DNA of 6,813 nt from Faecalitalea sp. UBA4312 (lineage in GTDB: Bacteria; Bacillota_I; Bacilli_A; Erysipelotrichales; Erysipelotrichaceae): the NCBI GenBank assembly GCA_002394635.1, contig DGUK01000097.1, forward strand, positions 1 to 6,813, in the 5' to 3' direction. A model generated the notes under the pieces. The model was not told the origin of the DNA. It did no database searches and worked only from the letters and a program-made list of their open reading frames with translations. The number at the start of each line of letters is the position of its first letter. Position 1 is the stretch's first letter. The position numbers and the translations under genes were made by a program. Shown here one piece after another: positions 1 through 6,094 of the stretch.

Positions 1-2
1 TG

Positions 3-1793
3 CCATCCGACAATTTGTTCATCCAGGCAAAGAAAGACGGATTCTCCGATAAATACTTGTCACAGATCCTGGATGTACCAGAAGATCAGATCCGCAACAA
101 ACGGATCGAGCTGGGATTGGAAGAAGCCTGGGATGGTGTTCATGTCAGCGGTACCGAAAACAGTGCCTATTACTATTCAACATATAATGGTGAAGACAAA
201 GATCCTGTCAACGAAGACAAACCAAAGATCATGATCCTGGGCGGTGGTCCGAACCGGATCGGTCAAGGTATTGAATTTGACTATTGTTGTGTACACGCAG
301 CCCAGTCTTTGAAAAAGCTCGGATTTGAAACCATTATCGTAAACTGTAATCCGGAAACTGTATCCACCGATTACGATACATCCGATAAACTGTATTTTGA
401 ACCATTGACATTAGAAGATGTATTGAGCATTTATAAGAAAGAAAAACCAGTTGGTGTCATCGCCCAGTTTGGTGGTCAGACCCCTCTGAATCTGGCCAGT
501 GAGCTGGAGAAAAACGGTGTTCGCATTCTGGGAACATCGCCGGAAGTCATCGATCTGGCCGAAGACCGTGACCTGTTCCGAAATATGATGGATAAACTGG
601 AGATCCCTATGCCGGAATCCGGTATGGCCACAACCGTAGAAGAGGCTGTGGAAATCGCCAATCAAATTGGTTATCCATGTATGGTGCGCCCTTCCTATGT
701 ATTAGGCGGACGAGGCATGGAAGTTGTATATGATGATGAAAGTATGGCTGACTACATGAAGGCAGCCGTTGGCGTCACACCGGATCGTCCGATCTTGATC
801 GACCGTTTCCTGCATCATGCCCTGGAGTGTGAAGCGGATGCCATCAGCGATGGAAAACATGCGTATGTTCCAGCGGTTATGGAGCACATTGAGCTGGCCG
901 GAATCCATTCCGGAGACTCTGCTTGTATCATTCCATCACAGAACATCACAGATGAACAGCTGAAAACCATCAAGGAATATACACGCAAAATTGCCGAAGA
1001 AATGAATGTGGTCGGCTTAATGAATATGCAGTATGCCATCGAAGACGGTAAGATCTTCGTATTGGAAGCCAATCCTCGTGCTTCCCGAACCGTACCTTTA
1101 GTATCCAAGGTCTGTGGTATCCGCATGGTGCCGCTGGCCACGGATATCATCACCCGTGATCTGACCGGACGTCCTAGCCCGGTGGAAAACCTGGGTGAAA
1201 GAGACATCCCATATTACGGTGTCAAAGAAGCCGTCTTCCCGTTCAATATGTTCCAGGAAGTCGATCCGATCCTCGGACCGGAAATGCGCTCAACGGGTGA
1301 AGTGCTGGGCATTGCCAAGTCAACTGGTGAAGCCTACTACAAGGCGCAGGAAGGAGCCTCTATGGTTCTTCCTTTAAAAGGAAACATCTTGATTTCTGTC
1401 AACGACCAGGACAAAGCAGAAGTACCGGAAGTTGCTGAAATCTTCTATAATCTCGGCTTTAAGATCATCGCTACCGGAAAGACCTTCGAATGCATCCAGA
1501 ATGCTGGTATTCCATGTCTGTATGTGAAGAAGCTGTACGAAGGCCGTCCGAATATTATCGACCTGATGACCAACGGTGAAATCAATTTGGTTATCAACTC
1601 ACCAATCGGCAAGATGAGTGCCCATGATGACAGCTATCTACGTAAAACGGCCATCAAGCACAAGATTCCGTATCTGACCACCATGGCTGCCGGTTCTGCC
1701 GCAGCACAAGGTATCAAATATATGCGTGAGCATACGATCAATCCGATCCATTCTCTGCAAGAATGGCATGAACAGATCAAAGAGAAAAAGTGA
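3..1793 (+). CDS. carB: Carbamoyl-phosphate synthase large subunit, C-terminal part (5' end outside the window)
   Basis: The protein makes carbamoyl phosphate from bicarbonate, ammonia (delivered by the small subunit CarA) and two ATP, for pyrimidine and arginine synthesis. The frame is open to the left edge, so the TTG at 15 is not a start. About 596 residues are visible and roughly 475 are missing relative to the ~1,070-residue family. Visible parts, numbered from the first codon: the end of the oligomerisation domain; a pre-ATP-grasp segment with KIMILGGGPNRIGQG (75-89); the second ATP-grasp domain, which phosphorylates carbamate (~185-400), with PSYVLGGRG (230-238), likely metal ligands Gln343, Glu355 and Asn357, and ENPRASR-like arginines; and a C-terminal MGS-like allosteric domain (~461-575). 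Two threonines (491, 494) keep the spacing of the E. coli UMP-binding threonines, so nucleotide control is plausible. carA would be expected upstream, out of view. The stop codon sits inside the terminator stem. Identification is very secure. Confidence 0.98.
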   Translation, partial: PSDNLFIQAKKDGFSDKYLSQILDVPEDQIRNKRIELGLEEAWDGVHVSGTENSAYYYSTYNGEDKDPVNEDKPKIMILGGGPNRIGQGIEFDYCCVHAAQSLKKLGFETIIVNCNPETVSTDYDTSDKLYFEPLTLEDVLSIYKKEKPVGVIAQFGGQTPLNLASELEKNGVRILGTSPEVIDLAEDRDLFRNMMDKLEIPMPESGMATTVEEAVEIANQIGYPCMVRPSYVLGGRGMEVVYDDESMADYMKAAVGVTPDRPILIDRFLHHALECEADAISDGKHAYVPAVMEHIELAGIHSGDSACIIPSQNITDEQLKTIKEYTRKIAEEMNVVGLMNMQYAIEDGKIFVLEANPRASRTVPLVSKVCGIRMVPLATDIITRDLTGRPSPVENLGERDIPYYGVKEAVFPFNMFQEVDPILGPEMRSTGEVLGIAKSTGEAYYKAQEGASMVLPLKGNILISVNDQDKAEVPEVAEIFYNLGFKIIATGKTFECIQNAGIPCLYVKKLYEGRPNIIDLMTNGEINLVINSPIGKMSAHDDSYLRKTAIKHKIPYLTTMAAGSAAAQGIKYMREHTINPIHSLQEWHEQIKEKK

Positions 1794-1813
1794 GAGGACA
1801 TCCTCTCACTTTT
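1786..1813. terminator. Bidirectional intrinsic terminator between carB and the convergent operon
   Basis: A perfect 13-bp inverted repeat has arms 1786-1798 and 1801-1813 with only two bases between them, so the RNA probably forms a 12-bp stem with a 4-nt loop. On the + strand the stem runs into TTTT-CATTT. On the minus strand it runs into a TTTTT-CTCTTT tract. It therefore suits carB in one direction and the unit ending at 1817 in the other. The carB TGA (1791-1793) lies inside the left arm. Confidence 0.9.
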
Positions 1814-1816
1814 CAT

Positions 1817-2248
1817 TTATTCTGCACAATAACAGCCCATTCCAATATCCTGCCGGTCCGTATTATCAAAGACGAACAAATCGGATAGCGGTATGACCTT
1901 ACGCATGTATTCGTTCAGATCTACATCATCGGCATACACTTTTCCATTCATCAAGCCGTTGGTCTGGCCATCCTCCCAGCTCAAAATCCAGGGCCGGATA
2001 TAATCCGGATAGTCTGAAGGCTCTGTCTGGCTGACGATTTCAAGATAGTGTATCAAGTCCTGTGTCGTCTTTTCATCCAATAAACAAGACTCTTTTCGTT
2101 TGACTACCTTCTCATGCTCCAACGAATAACAATACGTTTCCAAGCAAACATTCCCGTATTCATCAATTGTCAGTATCTGTTCATCCTCCACACCGGGAAA
2201 GCCTCTTGCCTCCCAGTTCATGCCGGGAGAATACAGACAAAATCTCAT
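1817..2248 (-). CDS. Uncharacterised 143-residue protein, translationally coupled to cysE
   Basis: I do not recognise this protein. It is probably real: its ATG overlaps the cysE stop as ATGA (2245-2248), a GGGGAG ribosome site lies 7 nt upstream inside the last cysE codons (2256-2261), and its TAA sits 3 nt from a strong terminator. It has no signal peptide or membrane segment and looks like a small, acidic, soluble protein. Residues 25-41 (ILTIDEYGNVCLETYCY) read like the opening beta-strands of small Bacillota proteins of unknown function that begin with a 'hIDExGxV' strand pair. A helix (~61-74) and a tryptophan-containing segment (RPWILSWEDGQ, 85-95) follow. It has six cysteines (4, 35, 40, 55, 139, 141), including a CYC motif at the extreme C-terminus (GCYCAE). 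Co-translation with serine acetyltransferase suggests, without proving, a cysteine-related or metal-related role. Confidence 0.8.
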   Translation of the reverse strand: MRFCLYSPGMNWEARGFPGVEDEQILTIDEYGNVCLETYCYSLEHEKVVKRKESCLLDEKTTQDLIHYLEIVSQTEPSDYPDYIRPWILSWEDGQTNGLMNGKVYADDVDLNEYMRKVIPLSDLFVFDNTDRQDIGMGCYCAE

Positions 2249-3189
2249 ATCTTTTCTCCCCAGTTTTCTTCTGTATCCCGGACAGTATGCTCGTTGTTTT
2301 TGATCGTCAGCTCATGGTTACGAATAGAAACACGAGTGTTCGGATTGATCGTGTACGTCAAGAACACGTTACTGCCGATAATGGAATGATGTCCGATCCG
2401 TGAATTTCCTCCCAATACGGAAGCACCGGAATAGATCGTTACATAATCTTCGATTGTCGGATGACGTTTTACACCATGCAAAGACTGTCCTCCACTGGTT
2501 GACAAAGCGCCCAGGGTAACTCCCTGATAGATCTTGACATGCTCACCGATCTCGGTGGTGGAACCGATAACGATGCCGGTACCGTGGTCAATGAAGAAAT
2601 ATTTTCCGATCGTAGCTCCCGGGTGAATATCGATCCCCGTTTTATTATGTGCATGCTCGGACATCATACGTGGAATGATCGGAACATTTAAAGAAAACAG
2701 TTCATGGGCAATCCGATAGATGGTAATGGCGTACAGCCCCGGATAACACAATACGATCTCATCTTTACTGTCAGCGGCAGGATCCCCGTCAAAGGTAGCC
2801 AAAAGATCCGTATTTAAATATTCCCGGATCTTGGGAATTCGTTTGAAGAACTCCATGGTGATTTCCTTAGAGGCATTGCGCACCAAAGATTCTTCAGCAT
2901 CTCTGTATTTCGGATCGTTTCGCAAAGCGATGCCAACTTGTTTTCGTAAATTAAATAATACATCTTCTATCAAGGTTGATAATGTATGCCGCATATTAAA
3001 TATCTTGTATACGCGGTCTCTGTAATATCCCGGGTAAACGATCCGCATCAGTTTATTCATAATATCGTAGATCTTTTCCTGATCCGGCTGATGATGCATT
3101 GTCATCTTATCAATGTCCCGGTTATTCTTATAATCATCTAATATCGTTTCAACAATGCTTTCAATTTCATTATATTCTGTCTGGTTCAT
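2245..3189 (-). CDS. cysE: Serine O-acetyltransferase (CysE, EpsC-type long form)
   Basis: The enzyme transfers acetyl from acetyl-CoA to L-serine, giving O-acetylserine, the substrate of cysteine synthase; it acts in the cytosol. The start is taken as the ATG at 3189 (314 residues), because an AGAGGG site lies 7 nt upstream; the in-frame GTG at 3195 would sit one base from it. Residues 1-~180 form the helical N-terminal domain of the longer ~300-residue bacterial form. Residues ~185-285 form a left-handed beta-helix of hexapeptide repeats (IDIHPGATIG, TEIGEHVKI, SRIGHHSIIG). By comparison with E. coli CysE the catalytic Asp-His pair is D201/H202 (DHGTG), the second Arg-His is R242/H243 (KRHPTI), and D136 in GDPAAD matches the substrate-binding Asp92. 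The tail ends in -GEKI; a C-terminal Ile is what inserts into the CysK active site in known complexes. It lies 65 nt after the DUF89 gene and overlaps the next gene by 4 nt. Confidence 0.95.
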   Translation of the reverse strand: MNQTEYNEIESIVETILDDYKNNRDIDKMTMHHQPDQEKIYDIMNKLMRIVYPGYYRDRVYKIFNMRHTLSTLIEDVLFNLRKQVGIALRNDPKYRDAEESLVRNASKEITMEFFKRIPKIREYLNTDLLATFDGDPAADSKDEIVLCYPGLYAITIYRIAHELFSLNVPIIPRMMSEHAHNKTGIDIHPGATIGKYFFIDHGTGIVIGSTTEIGEHVKIYQGVTLGALSTSGGQSLHGVKRHPTIEDYVTIYSGASVLGGNSRIGHHSIIGSNVFLTYTINPNTRVSIRNHELTIKNNEHTVRDTEENWGEKI

Positions 3190-3196
3190 AGTCACG

Positions 3197-3202
3197 CCCT
3201 CT
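3197..3202 (-). promoter_or_regulatory. Ribosome binding site that sets the cysE start
   Basis: Reading on the minus strand, AGAGGG is followed by 7 nt and then the ATG at 3189. The alternative GTG at 3195 would have a one-base gap, too short to be used. Confidence 0.8.
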
Positions 3203-3216
3203 GTTTATTTACACAT

Positions 3217-3245
3217 AGTTTATCAAATATCCCTTAAATTGTCTT
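3217..3245 (-). promoter_or_regulatory. Candidate promoter for cysE
   Basis: On the minus strand AAGACA (3240-3245) is separated by 17 nt from TAAACT (3217-3222), with TG one base upstream of the -10 box (extended -10). Transcription would start near 3210, giving a leader of about 20 nt. No terminator separates cysE from the DUF89 gene, so this would add to read-through, not replace it. This is a consensus match only. Confidence 0.4.
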
Positions 3246-3254
3246 TTTATATAC

Positions 3255-4139
3255 TTACTTTGTTATCAAGTTCATCCGCTGTTCCCGCACGAAGACCATA
3301 TCATACAAGCCTAGACCGAAACGACGAGTAAATAATTCACATTTACACAGAAATAAGAAATACGGATTGAATCCTTCTCCATGGAGCCCTTCAAAATTCC
3401 CCATTCCTTTGGAGATGATCACATCAGCTTTTTTTACCATTTCCTTTGTTTCATCACTCATCAGCGAATACACAGCACCTGGTGCCCCGGCACCGGTATC
3501 AATACATTCGGCAACTTCTGTCAACCCCACTTCGATAGCGTCCTCCATAGAAGCATCGTTGAGGATCGGCTTGCCACGTACACAGGCATGGATCTGCAGA
3601 TGTGGATACTTTTCCTTCAATAATCGAATAAACAGTTTATCCAGAACGATCTCTCCACAGTTATCCAAGAAATACACCACTTCTTTTCCCTTTTCCAGAT
3701 CCTCTTTAAAAGCCTGTAATTCCTTTGGATCAACAGGTGTTGTCTTCGCTTTGGTCAAGATCGTCTTTAGGATTGCATCATCCACCGTTGCCATCGCTCC
3801 GAAGTCTATATAGTTTCCGGCACATACATAGCGGATGCCAGCCGCAATCGGATCATCGGAATGCCGGATCGACTGATCGATCGTTTCCTGAATTGTCAGC
3901 ATGTATTCATTATACTTTCTTTTGATAGGTGCATAATCTATTATCTGCCCATAGGCTTCCTTGCGCATCTGTTCAAGATGCATAGCCAGCCAGGGACTTG
4001 ACTGTTTTAATCCATGGTCATAGAGCAGCTTTAAAACGCTCTGTATATATCTTTCTTTTTTTTCATCATCAACAAAGGCACGTAACGCCTGCTCTTCCTT
4101 ATTCAACAAACAAGCAACACAAGTTACATTTGCGTTCAT
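3255..4139 (-). CDS. DUF89 / ARMT1-like metal-dependent phosphatase (CxxC-containing microbial subfamily)
   Basis: DUF89 (PF01937) proteins are metal-dependent phosphatases; characterised members act on sugar phosphates or damaged phosphometabolites ('damage control'). The substrate here is unknown. The start is the ATG at 4139 (294 residues): GGGG lies 7 nt upstream, and the in-frame ATG at 4152-4154 lies next to the predicted transcription start. Visible signatures: N-terminal CVAC (Cys7, Cys10) typical of the microbial subfamily; a helical domain with GNYIDFGA (108-115); the metal-site motif DNCGE (159-163); RGKPILNDAS (188-197) with the conserved Asn-Asp; DVIISKGMGNFEGL (239-252), a glycine-rich acid-containing loop; and FLFLCKC (261-267). 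Length and motif order match the family and nothing looks broken. It is the first gene of a unit with cysE and the 143-residue protein. A functional link to cysteine synthesis is inference from position only. Confidence 0.9.
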   Translation of the reverse strand: MNANVTCVACLLNKEEQALRAFVDDEKKERYIQSVLKLLYDHGLKQSSPWLAMHLEQMRKEAYGQIIDYAPIKRKYNEYMLTIQETIDQSIRHSDDPIAAGIRYVCAGNYIDFGAMATVDDAILKTILTKAKTTPVDPKELQAFKEDLEKGKEVVYFLDNCGEIVLDKLFIRLLKEKYPHLQIHACVRGKPILNDASMEDAIEVGLTEVAECIDTGAGAPGAVYSLMSDETKEMVKKADVIISKGMGNFEGLHGEGFNPYFLFLCKCELFTRRFGLGLYDMVFVREQRMNLITK

Positions 4140-4143
4140 AGAT

Positions 4144-4150
4144 CCACCCC
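4144..4150 (-). promoter_or_regulatory. Ribosome binding site that sets the DUF89 gene start
   Basis: On the minus strand GGGGTGG lies before the ATG at 4139, with the GGGG core 7 nt away. That is the same spacing seen for cysE, the patatin gene, the 143-residue gene and the DUF937 gene. The site lies inside the five extra codons that a start at 4154 would add, which argues against that longer form. Confidence 0.75.
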
Positions 4151-4163
4151 ACATTCATGTTCA

Positions 4164-4172
4164 AGTATATCA
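4164..4172 (-). promoter_or_regulatory. Candidate extended -10 promoter for the DUF89-cysE unit
   Basis: On the minus strand TGATATACT gives an extended -10 (TG, one base, TATACT, five of six matches to consensus). No convincing -35 box lies 16-18 nt upstream, where the patatin terminator stem sits. The predicted start near 4157 would leave a leader of about 18 nt before the ATG at 4139. It directly abuts the T-run of the upstream terminator. Confidence 0.5.
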
Positions 4173-4173
4173 T

Positions 4174-4201
4174 AAAAAAAGGTATCTCATTTTGAAATAC
4201 C
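4174..4201 (-). terminator. Intrinsic terminator of the HicB-HAD-patatin unit, embedded in the patatin 3' end
   Basis: On the minus strand, GGTATTTCA pairs with TGAGATACC across an AAA loop (hairpin 4181-4201, nine pairs including one G-U wobble in the RNA) and runs straight into seven Ts (4174-4180). The left arm and loop are the last patatin codons (G-I-S-K), and the right arm begins with the TGA stop (4187-4189). The C-A mismatch that appears on the + strand makes it directional. Confidence 0.88.
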
Positions 4202-5032
4202 TAAGAAATCATACAGTTGGATCGCATCCAGATATCCTTTTTCATACAGCTTATCAATAGCCTCTTTGTCTTTGGTCAACGTATCCATATCGCCGATATC
4301 GTCCGGTGCCACGATCAATACTTTTCCCTTTTTTTCATACTCCTTCGCCTGATCCAGGCTGATATTGTATGTCACAGCCCGGCTGGCCAGCTGAACTGCT
4401 GCATTCGGATATTTTCTTTCGATCAAACGCGACAACGCCATATCTTTTTTCGGATCCCGATAGAAGTCTTTCGGTCGTGTCAGGATAATGACCACCTTGT
4501 CACAGCCATCCTCCAGCGCTTTGCGAAAAGGAATGGGATCACTGATGCCTCCATCATAGTAGAAACGCTCATATACCGGATATGGTTCATCAATGACCGG
4601 TACACAGCTGGAAGCCTTGATGATCGCATAATCATCTTTATGCACATCTTCGTTTCCGAAATAAACCGGATAGCCTGTTTCTGCATCGGTACAGACAACC
4701 TTCAAAATCTTATCAGACCTCTGGATCGCATCAAAATCCAATGGACTTTCGCCATCTGAATTGGATAACGTACCATAGATATAATCCAGATTTAAATAGG
4801 AATGCGTCTGCAAATAATTCTTAATTCCCATATAATCCTTGCGGAAGATGTATTTTGTGTAAAATTCATAGTTTCTGTGAATCTGTCCGGCCAGATAGGA
4901 AATACAGTTGGCACTACCTGCCGATACGCCGATACAATAATCAAAATGTATATCGTGCATCATACAATAATCCAGAATGCCGGCCCCATAAGCACCACGC
5001 ATTCCACCGCCAACATCAACAATTCCAATCAT
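4187..5032 (-). CDS. Patatin-like phospholipase family protein (YjjU/YlbK-like)
   Basis: This is a predicted cytosolic lipid acyl hydrolase using the patatin Ser-Asp dyad. At 281 residues it is complete. The oxyanion-hole motif GGGMRG is at 8-13, the nucleophile elbow GVSAG at 35-39 (Ser37), and the catalytic Asp in DGG at 160-162. These spacings are normal for bacterial patatins. The opening (DVGGGMRGAYGAGILDY, 6-22) and the SYLAGQ after the elbow resemble the E. coli YjjU group. The region after ~185 (RPKDF, IERKYP, QAKEYEKKGKVLIVAP) looks like the C-terminal domain of that group (DUF6363-type). There is no signal peptide or membrane segment. GGGGG lies 7 nt before the ATG. The gene follows the HAD gene by 54 nt with no terminator between, and also has a candidate promoter of its own. 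The physiological substrate is unknown. Confidence 0.92.
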   Translation of the reverse strand: MIGIVDVGGGMRGAYGAGILDYCMMHDIHFDYCIGVSAGSANCISYLAGQIHRNYEFYTKYIFRKDYMGIKNYLQTHSYLNLDYIYGTLSNSDGESPLDFDAIQRSDKILKVVCTDAETGYPVYFGNEDVHKDDYAIIKASSCVPVIDEPYPVYERFYYDGGISDPIPFRKALEDGCDKVVIILTRPKDFYRDPKKDMALSRLIERKYPNAAVQLASRAVTYNISLDQAKEYEKKGKVLIVAPDDIGDMDTLTKDKEAIDKLYEKGYLDAIQLYDFLGISK

Positions 5033-5054
5033 TTTAAAACCCCCTTTGCCCTTC

Positions 5055-5063
5055 AGTATACCA
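5055..5063 (-). promoter_or_regulatory. Candidate extended -10 promoter for the patatin gene
   Basis: On the minus strand TGGTATACT forms an extended -10 element in the 54-nt gap after the HAD gene. No good -35 box is seen at 16-18 nt. A start near 5048 would give a leader of about 16 nt, with the GGGGG ribosome site at 5040-5044. Confidence 0.45.
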
Positions 5064-5086
5064 CGATATTGATTGAATACAGTTTG

Positions 5087-5764
5087 TTATGCCTGTTGAT
5101 TGAAAAGAAGCGCATACAGCTCTTGTGTCGTTTTTACATAATACTGTGCCTGTCCCAATTCTTCCTTGCTTCCGTACCCATAACCGACACCGATGCAGGG
5201 AATCTGATTCACGGCTGCCCCGTCCACATCGTTTTTCTTATCCCCGACCATGACAACAGATGTTTTATCATCAATGGTCTGCTGCCCTCTGAATGTAGTC
5301 AGAACCGTTCGGATCACTTCCTGCTTGTTATCCCTATTCCCTTTGGTAGTCTCATCTGACATGGCTGTCCCGCAGATCAAACGAAAATACGAATCGATAC
5401 CGGCATGCTCCAGCATCCTGCGCACATAATATTCCGGCTTGCTGGAGGCAACAGCACATACGATTCCCCGGTGTTCACATTCCATCAGTATCTCAAGGAT
5501 GCCTGGATACACTTCAAAGTTAAAGATTTCGTGTTCGTCAAACCACTGGCGATATAAACGGATCGTCTGTTTGATTTCTTCTTCATTCATGTGATACAGA
5601 CGACTGAGCGTCATATTCAAGGGTGGTCCGATAAATTCCTTCAGTCGTTCTGTTTCCTGGATGCCCATCTGTTTTAACGCATAGCCCATGGAATGAATGA
5701 TGCCAGGTCCCGATTCGGTCAAGGTTCCGTCTAAATCAAATAATATGCACTGAAACTTTTCCAT
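5087..5764 (-). CDS. HAD-superfamily phosphatase, Gph/phosphoglycolate-phosphatase-like (subfamily IA)
   Basis: This is a small cytosolic Mg-dependent phosphatase forming an aspartyl-phosphate intermediate; the substrate cannot be told from sequence. At 225 residues it has the family's usual length. Motif I is DLDGT (Asp10 nucleophile, Asp12 acid/base); an alpha-helical cap spans about 16-85 (IGPPL at 45-49 is typical of the Gph-like group); motif II is VASSKP (Ser107); motif III is Lys147 in RDNKQEVI; motif IV is GDKKND (174-179, Asp175 and Asp179). All catalytic residues are present. The start is fixed because motif I begins at residue 10 and an in-frame stop lies just upstream. Its AGGG site is only 2 nt from the ATG, unlike its neighbours, so efficient translation may depend on ribosomes finishing the HicB-like gene 21 nt upstream. 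Phosphoglycolate phosphatase, pyrophosphatase and nucleotidase activities all remain possible. Confidence 0.92.
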   Translation of the reverse strand: MEKFQCILFDLDGTLTESGPGIIHSMGYALKQMGIQETERLKEFIGPPLNMTLSRLYHMNEEEIKQTIRLYRQWFDEHEIFNFEVYPGILEILMECEHRGIVCAVASSKPEYYVRRMLEHAGIDSYFRLICGTAMSDETTKGNRDNKQEVIRTVLTTFRGQQTIDDKTSVVMVGDKKNDVDGAAVNQIPCIGVGYGYGSKEELGQAQYYVKTTQELYALLFNQQA

Positions 5765-5785
5765 ATCCCTATTAAATCATTTTTC

Positions 5786-6010
5786 TCAAAGAATATCCAT
5801 CATCATGGTTGGCAGCGGAATTTCAAAATTAGAATGGATCGCACATTGAAACCAGCATCTTTTTAAACTTTTTGTCGTTTCCACCAGCCGATCCAGCGAT
5901 GATACGATCACAAAGCAGTTTGGTAATTCCGGATAACAAATTCGATACTTTCCATTCTCCTCTTCTATTTCGATCCGGTAAGGTAGTTCCATGTATTGTT
6001 CGATTGTCAT
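5786..6010 (-). CDS. Short HicB-like protein without a HicA partner
   Basis: The start is taken at the ATG at 6010 (74 residues), because a strong AGAGGAGG lies 5 nt upstream. An in-frame upstream ATG at 6055 has no such site and would add 15 unconserved residues. The opening MTIEQYMELPYRIEIEEENG resembles Clostridia-type HicB antitoxins, and the HicB core is visible: YPELPNC at 26-32 (family PDLPGC), a helix with Trp53 where the family has its conserved Trp, and IPLP at 64-67 (family IPxP). The protein stops there. The C-terminal DNA-binding (ribbon-helix-helix) domain carried by many HicB proteins is absent, and the family's glycine-aspartate and EEA positions are changed. No HicA toxin (~60-residue dsRBD-like protein) lies on either side. 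It may be a solitary partially degenerate antitoxin or a repurposed HicB fold. It is 21 nt before the HAD gene and probably co-transcribed. Confidence 0.75.
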   Translation of the reverse strand: MTIEQYMELPYRIEIEEENGKYRICYPELPNCFVIVSSLDRLVETTKSLKRCWFQCAIHSNFEIPLPTMMMDIL

Positions 6011-6015
6011 TGTAT

Positions 6016-6023
6016 CCTCCTCT
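6016..6023 (-). promoter_or_regulatory. Ribosome binding site that sets the HicB-like gene start
   Basis: On the minus strand AGAGGAGG is followed by ATACA and the ATG at 6010. This is the strongest Shine-Dalgarno match in the window, and it excludes the longer form starting at 6055. I could not find a convincing -35/-10 pair between this site and the upstream terminator. Confidence 0.8.
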
Positions 6024-6070
6024 TTACTAAAAGAATACAAGCATAACCGACACACAATATGTCATAAAAT

Positions 6071-6093
6071 AAAAAAAGGGGAAATCCCCTTTT
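6071..6093 (-). terminator. Intrinsic terminator of the DUF937 gene
   Basis: On the minus strand AAAAGGGG pairs with CCCCTTTT (6074-6081 and 6086-6093) around a 4-nt loop, and a run of seven Ts follows. The stem begins one base after the DUF937 stop codon (TAA, 6095-6097). Confidence 0.9.
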
Positions 6094-6094
6094 A

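Noticed and set aside
15..17. TTG at 15 as the start of a separate 592-residue protein
   Set aside because: The frame is open to the left edge and the first codons continue CarB homology; this is an internal codon of a gene cut by the window.
815..1207. 130-residue open frame on the minus strand inside carB
   Set aside because: It has low-complexity, unconvincing composition and lies opposite a highly conserved part of carB.
3190..3254. T-box or other cysteine/serine-responsive leader before cysE
   Set aside because: The gap after the DUF89 gene is only 65 nt, contains no stable hairpin or terminator, and is too short for a T-box.
3367..3813. 148-residue + strand frame opposite the DUF89 gene
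   Set aside because: It is Ser/Pro-rich antisense translation of a well-conserved phosphatase with no independent support.
4217..5359. Long + strand open frames (180 and 185 residues) opposite the patatin and HAD genes
   Set aside because: They are rich in Ile, His and Cys with no family pattern, and the opposite strand encodes two intact enzymes with full catalytic motifs.
5765..6073. HicA toxin gene or a frameshifted remnant of the missing HicB C-terminal domain
   Set aside because: Only 21 nt lie downstream of the HicB-like stop and 63 nt between its start and the upstream terminator; neither holds a coding remnant.
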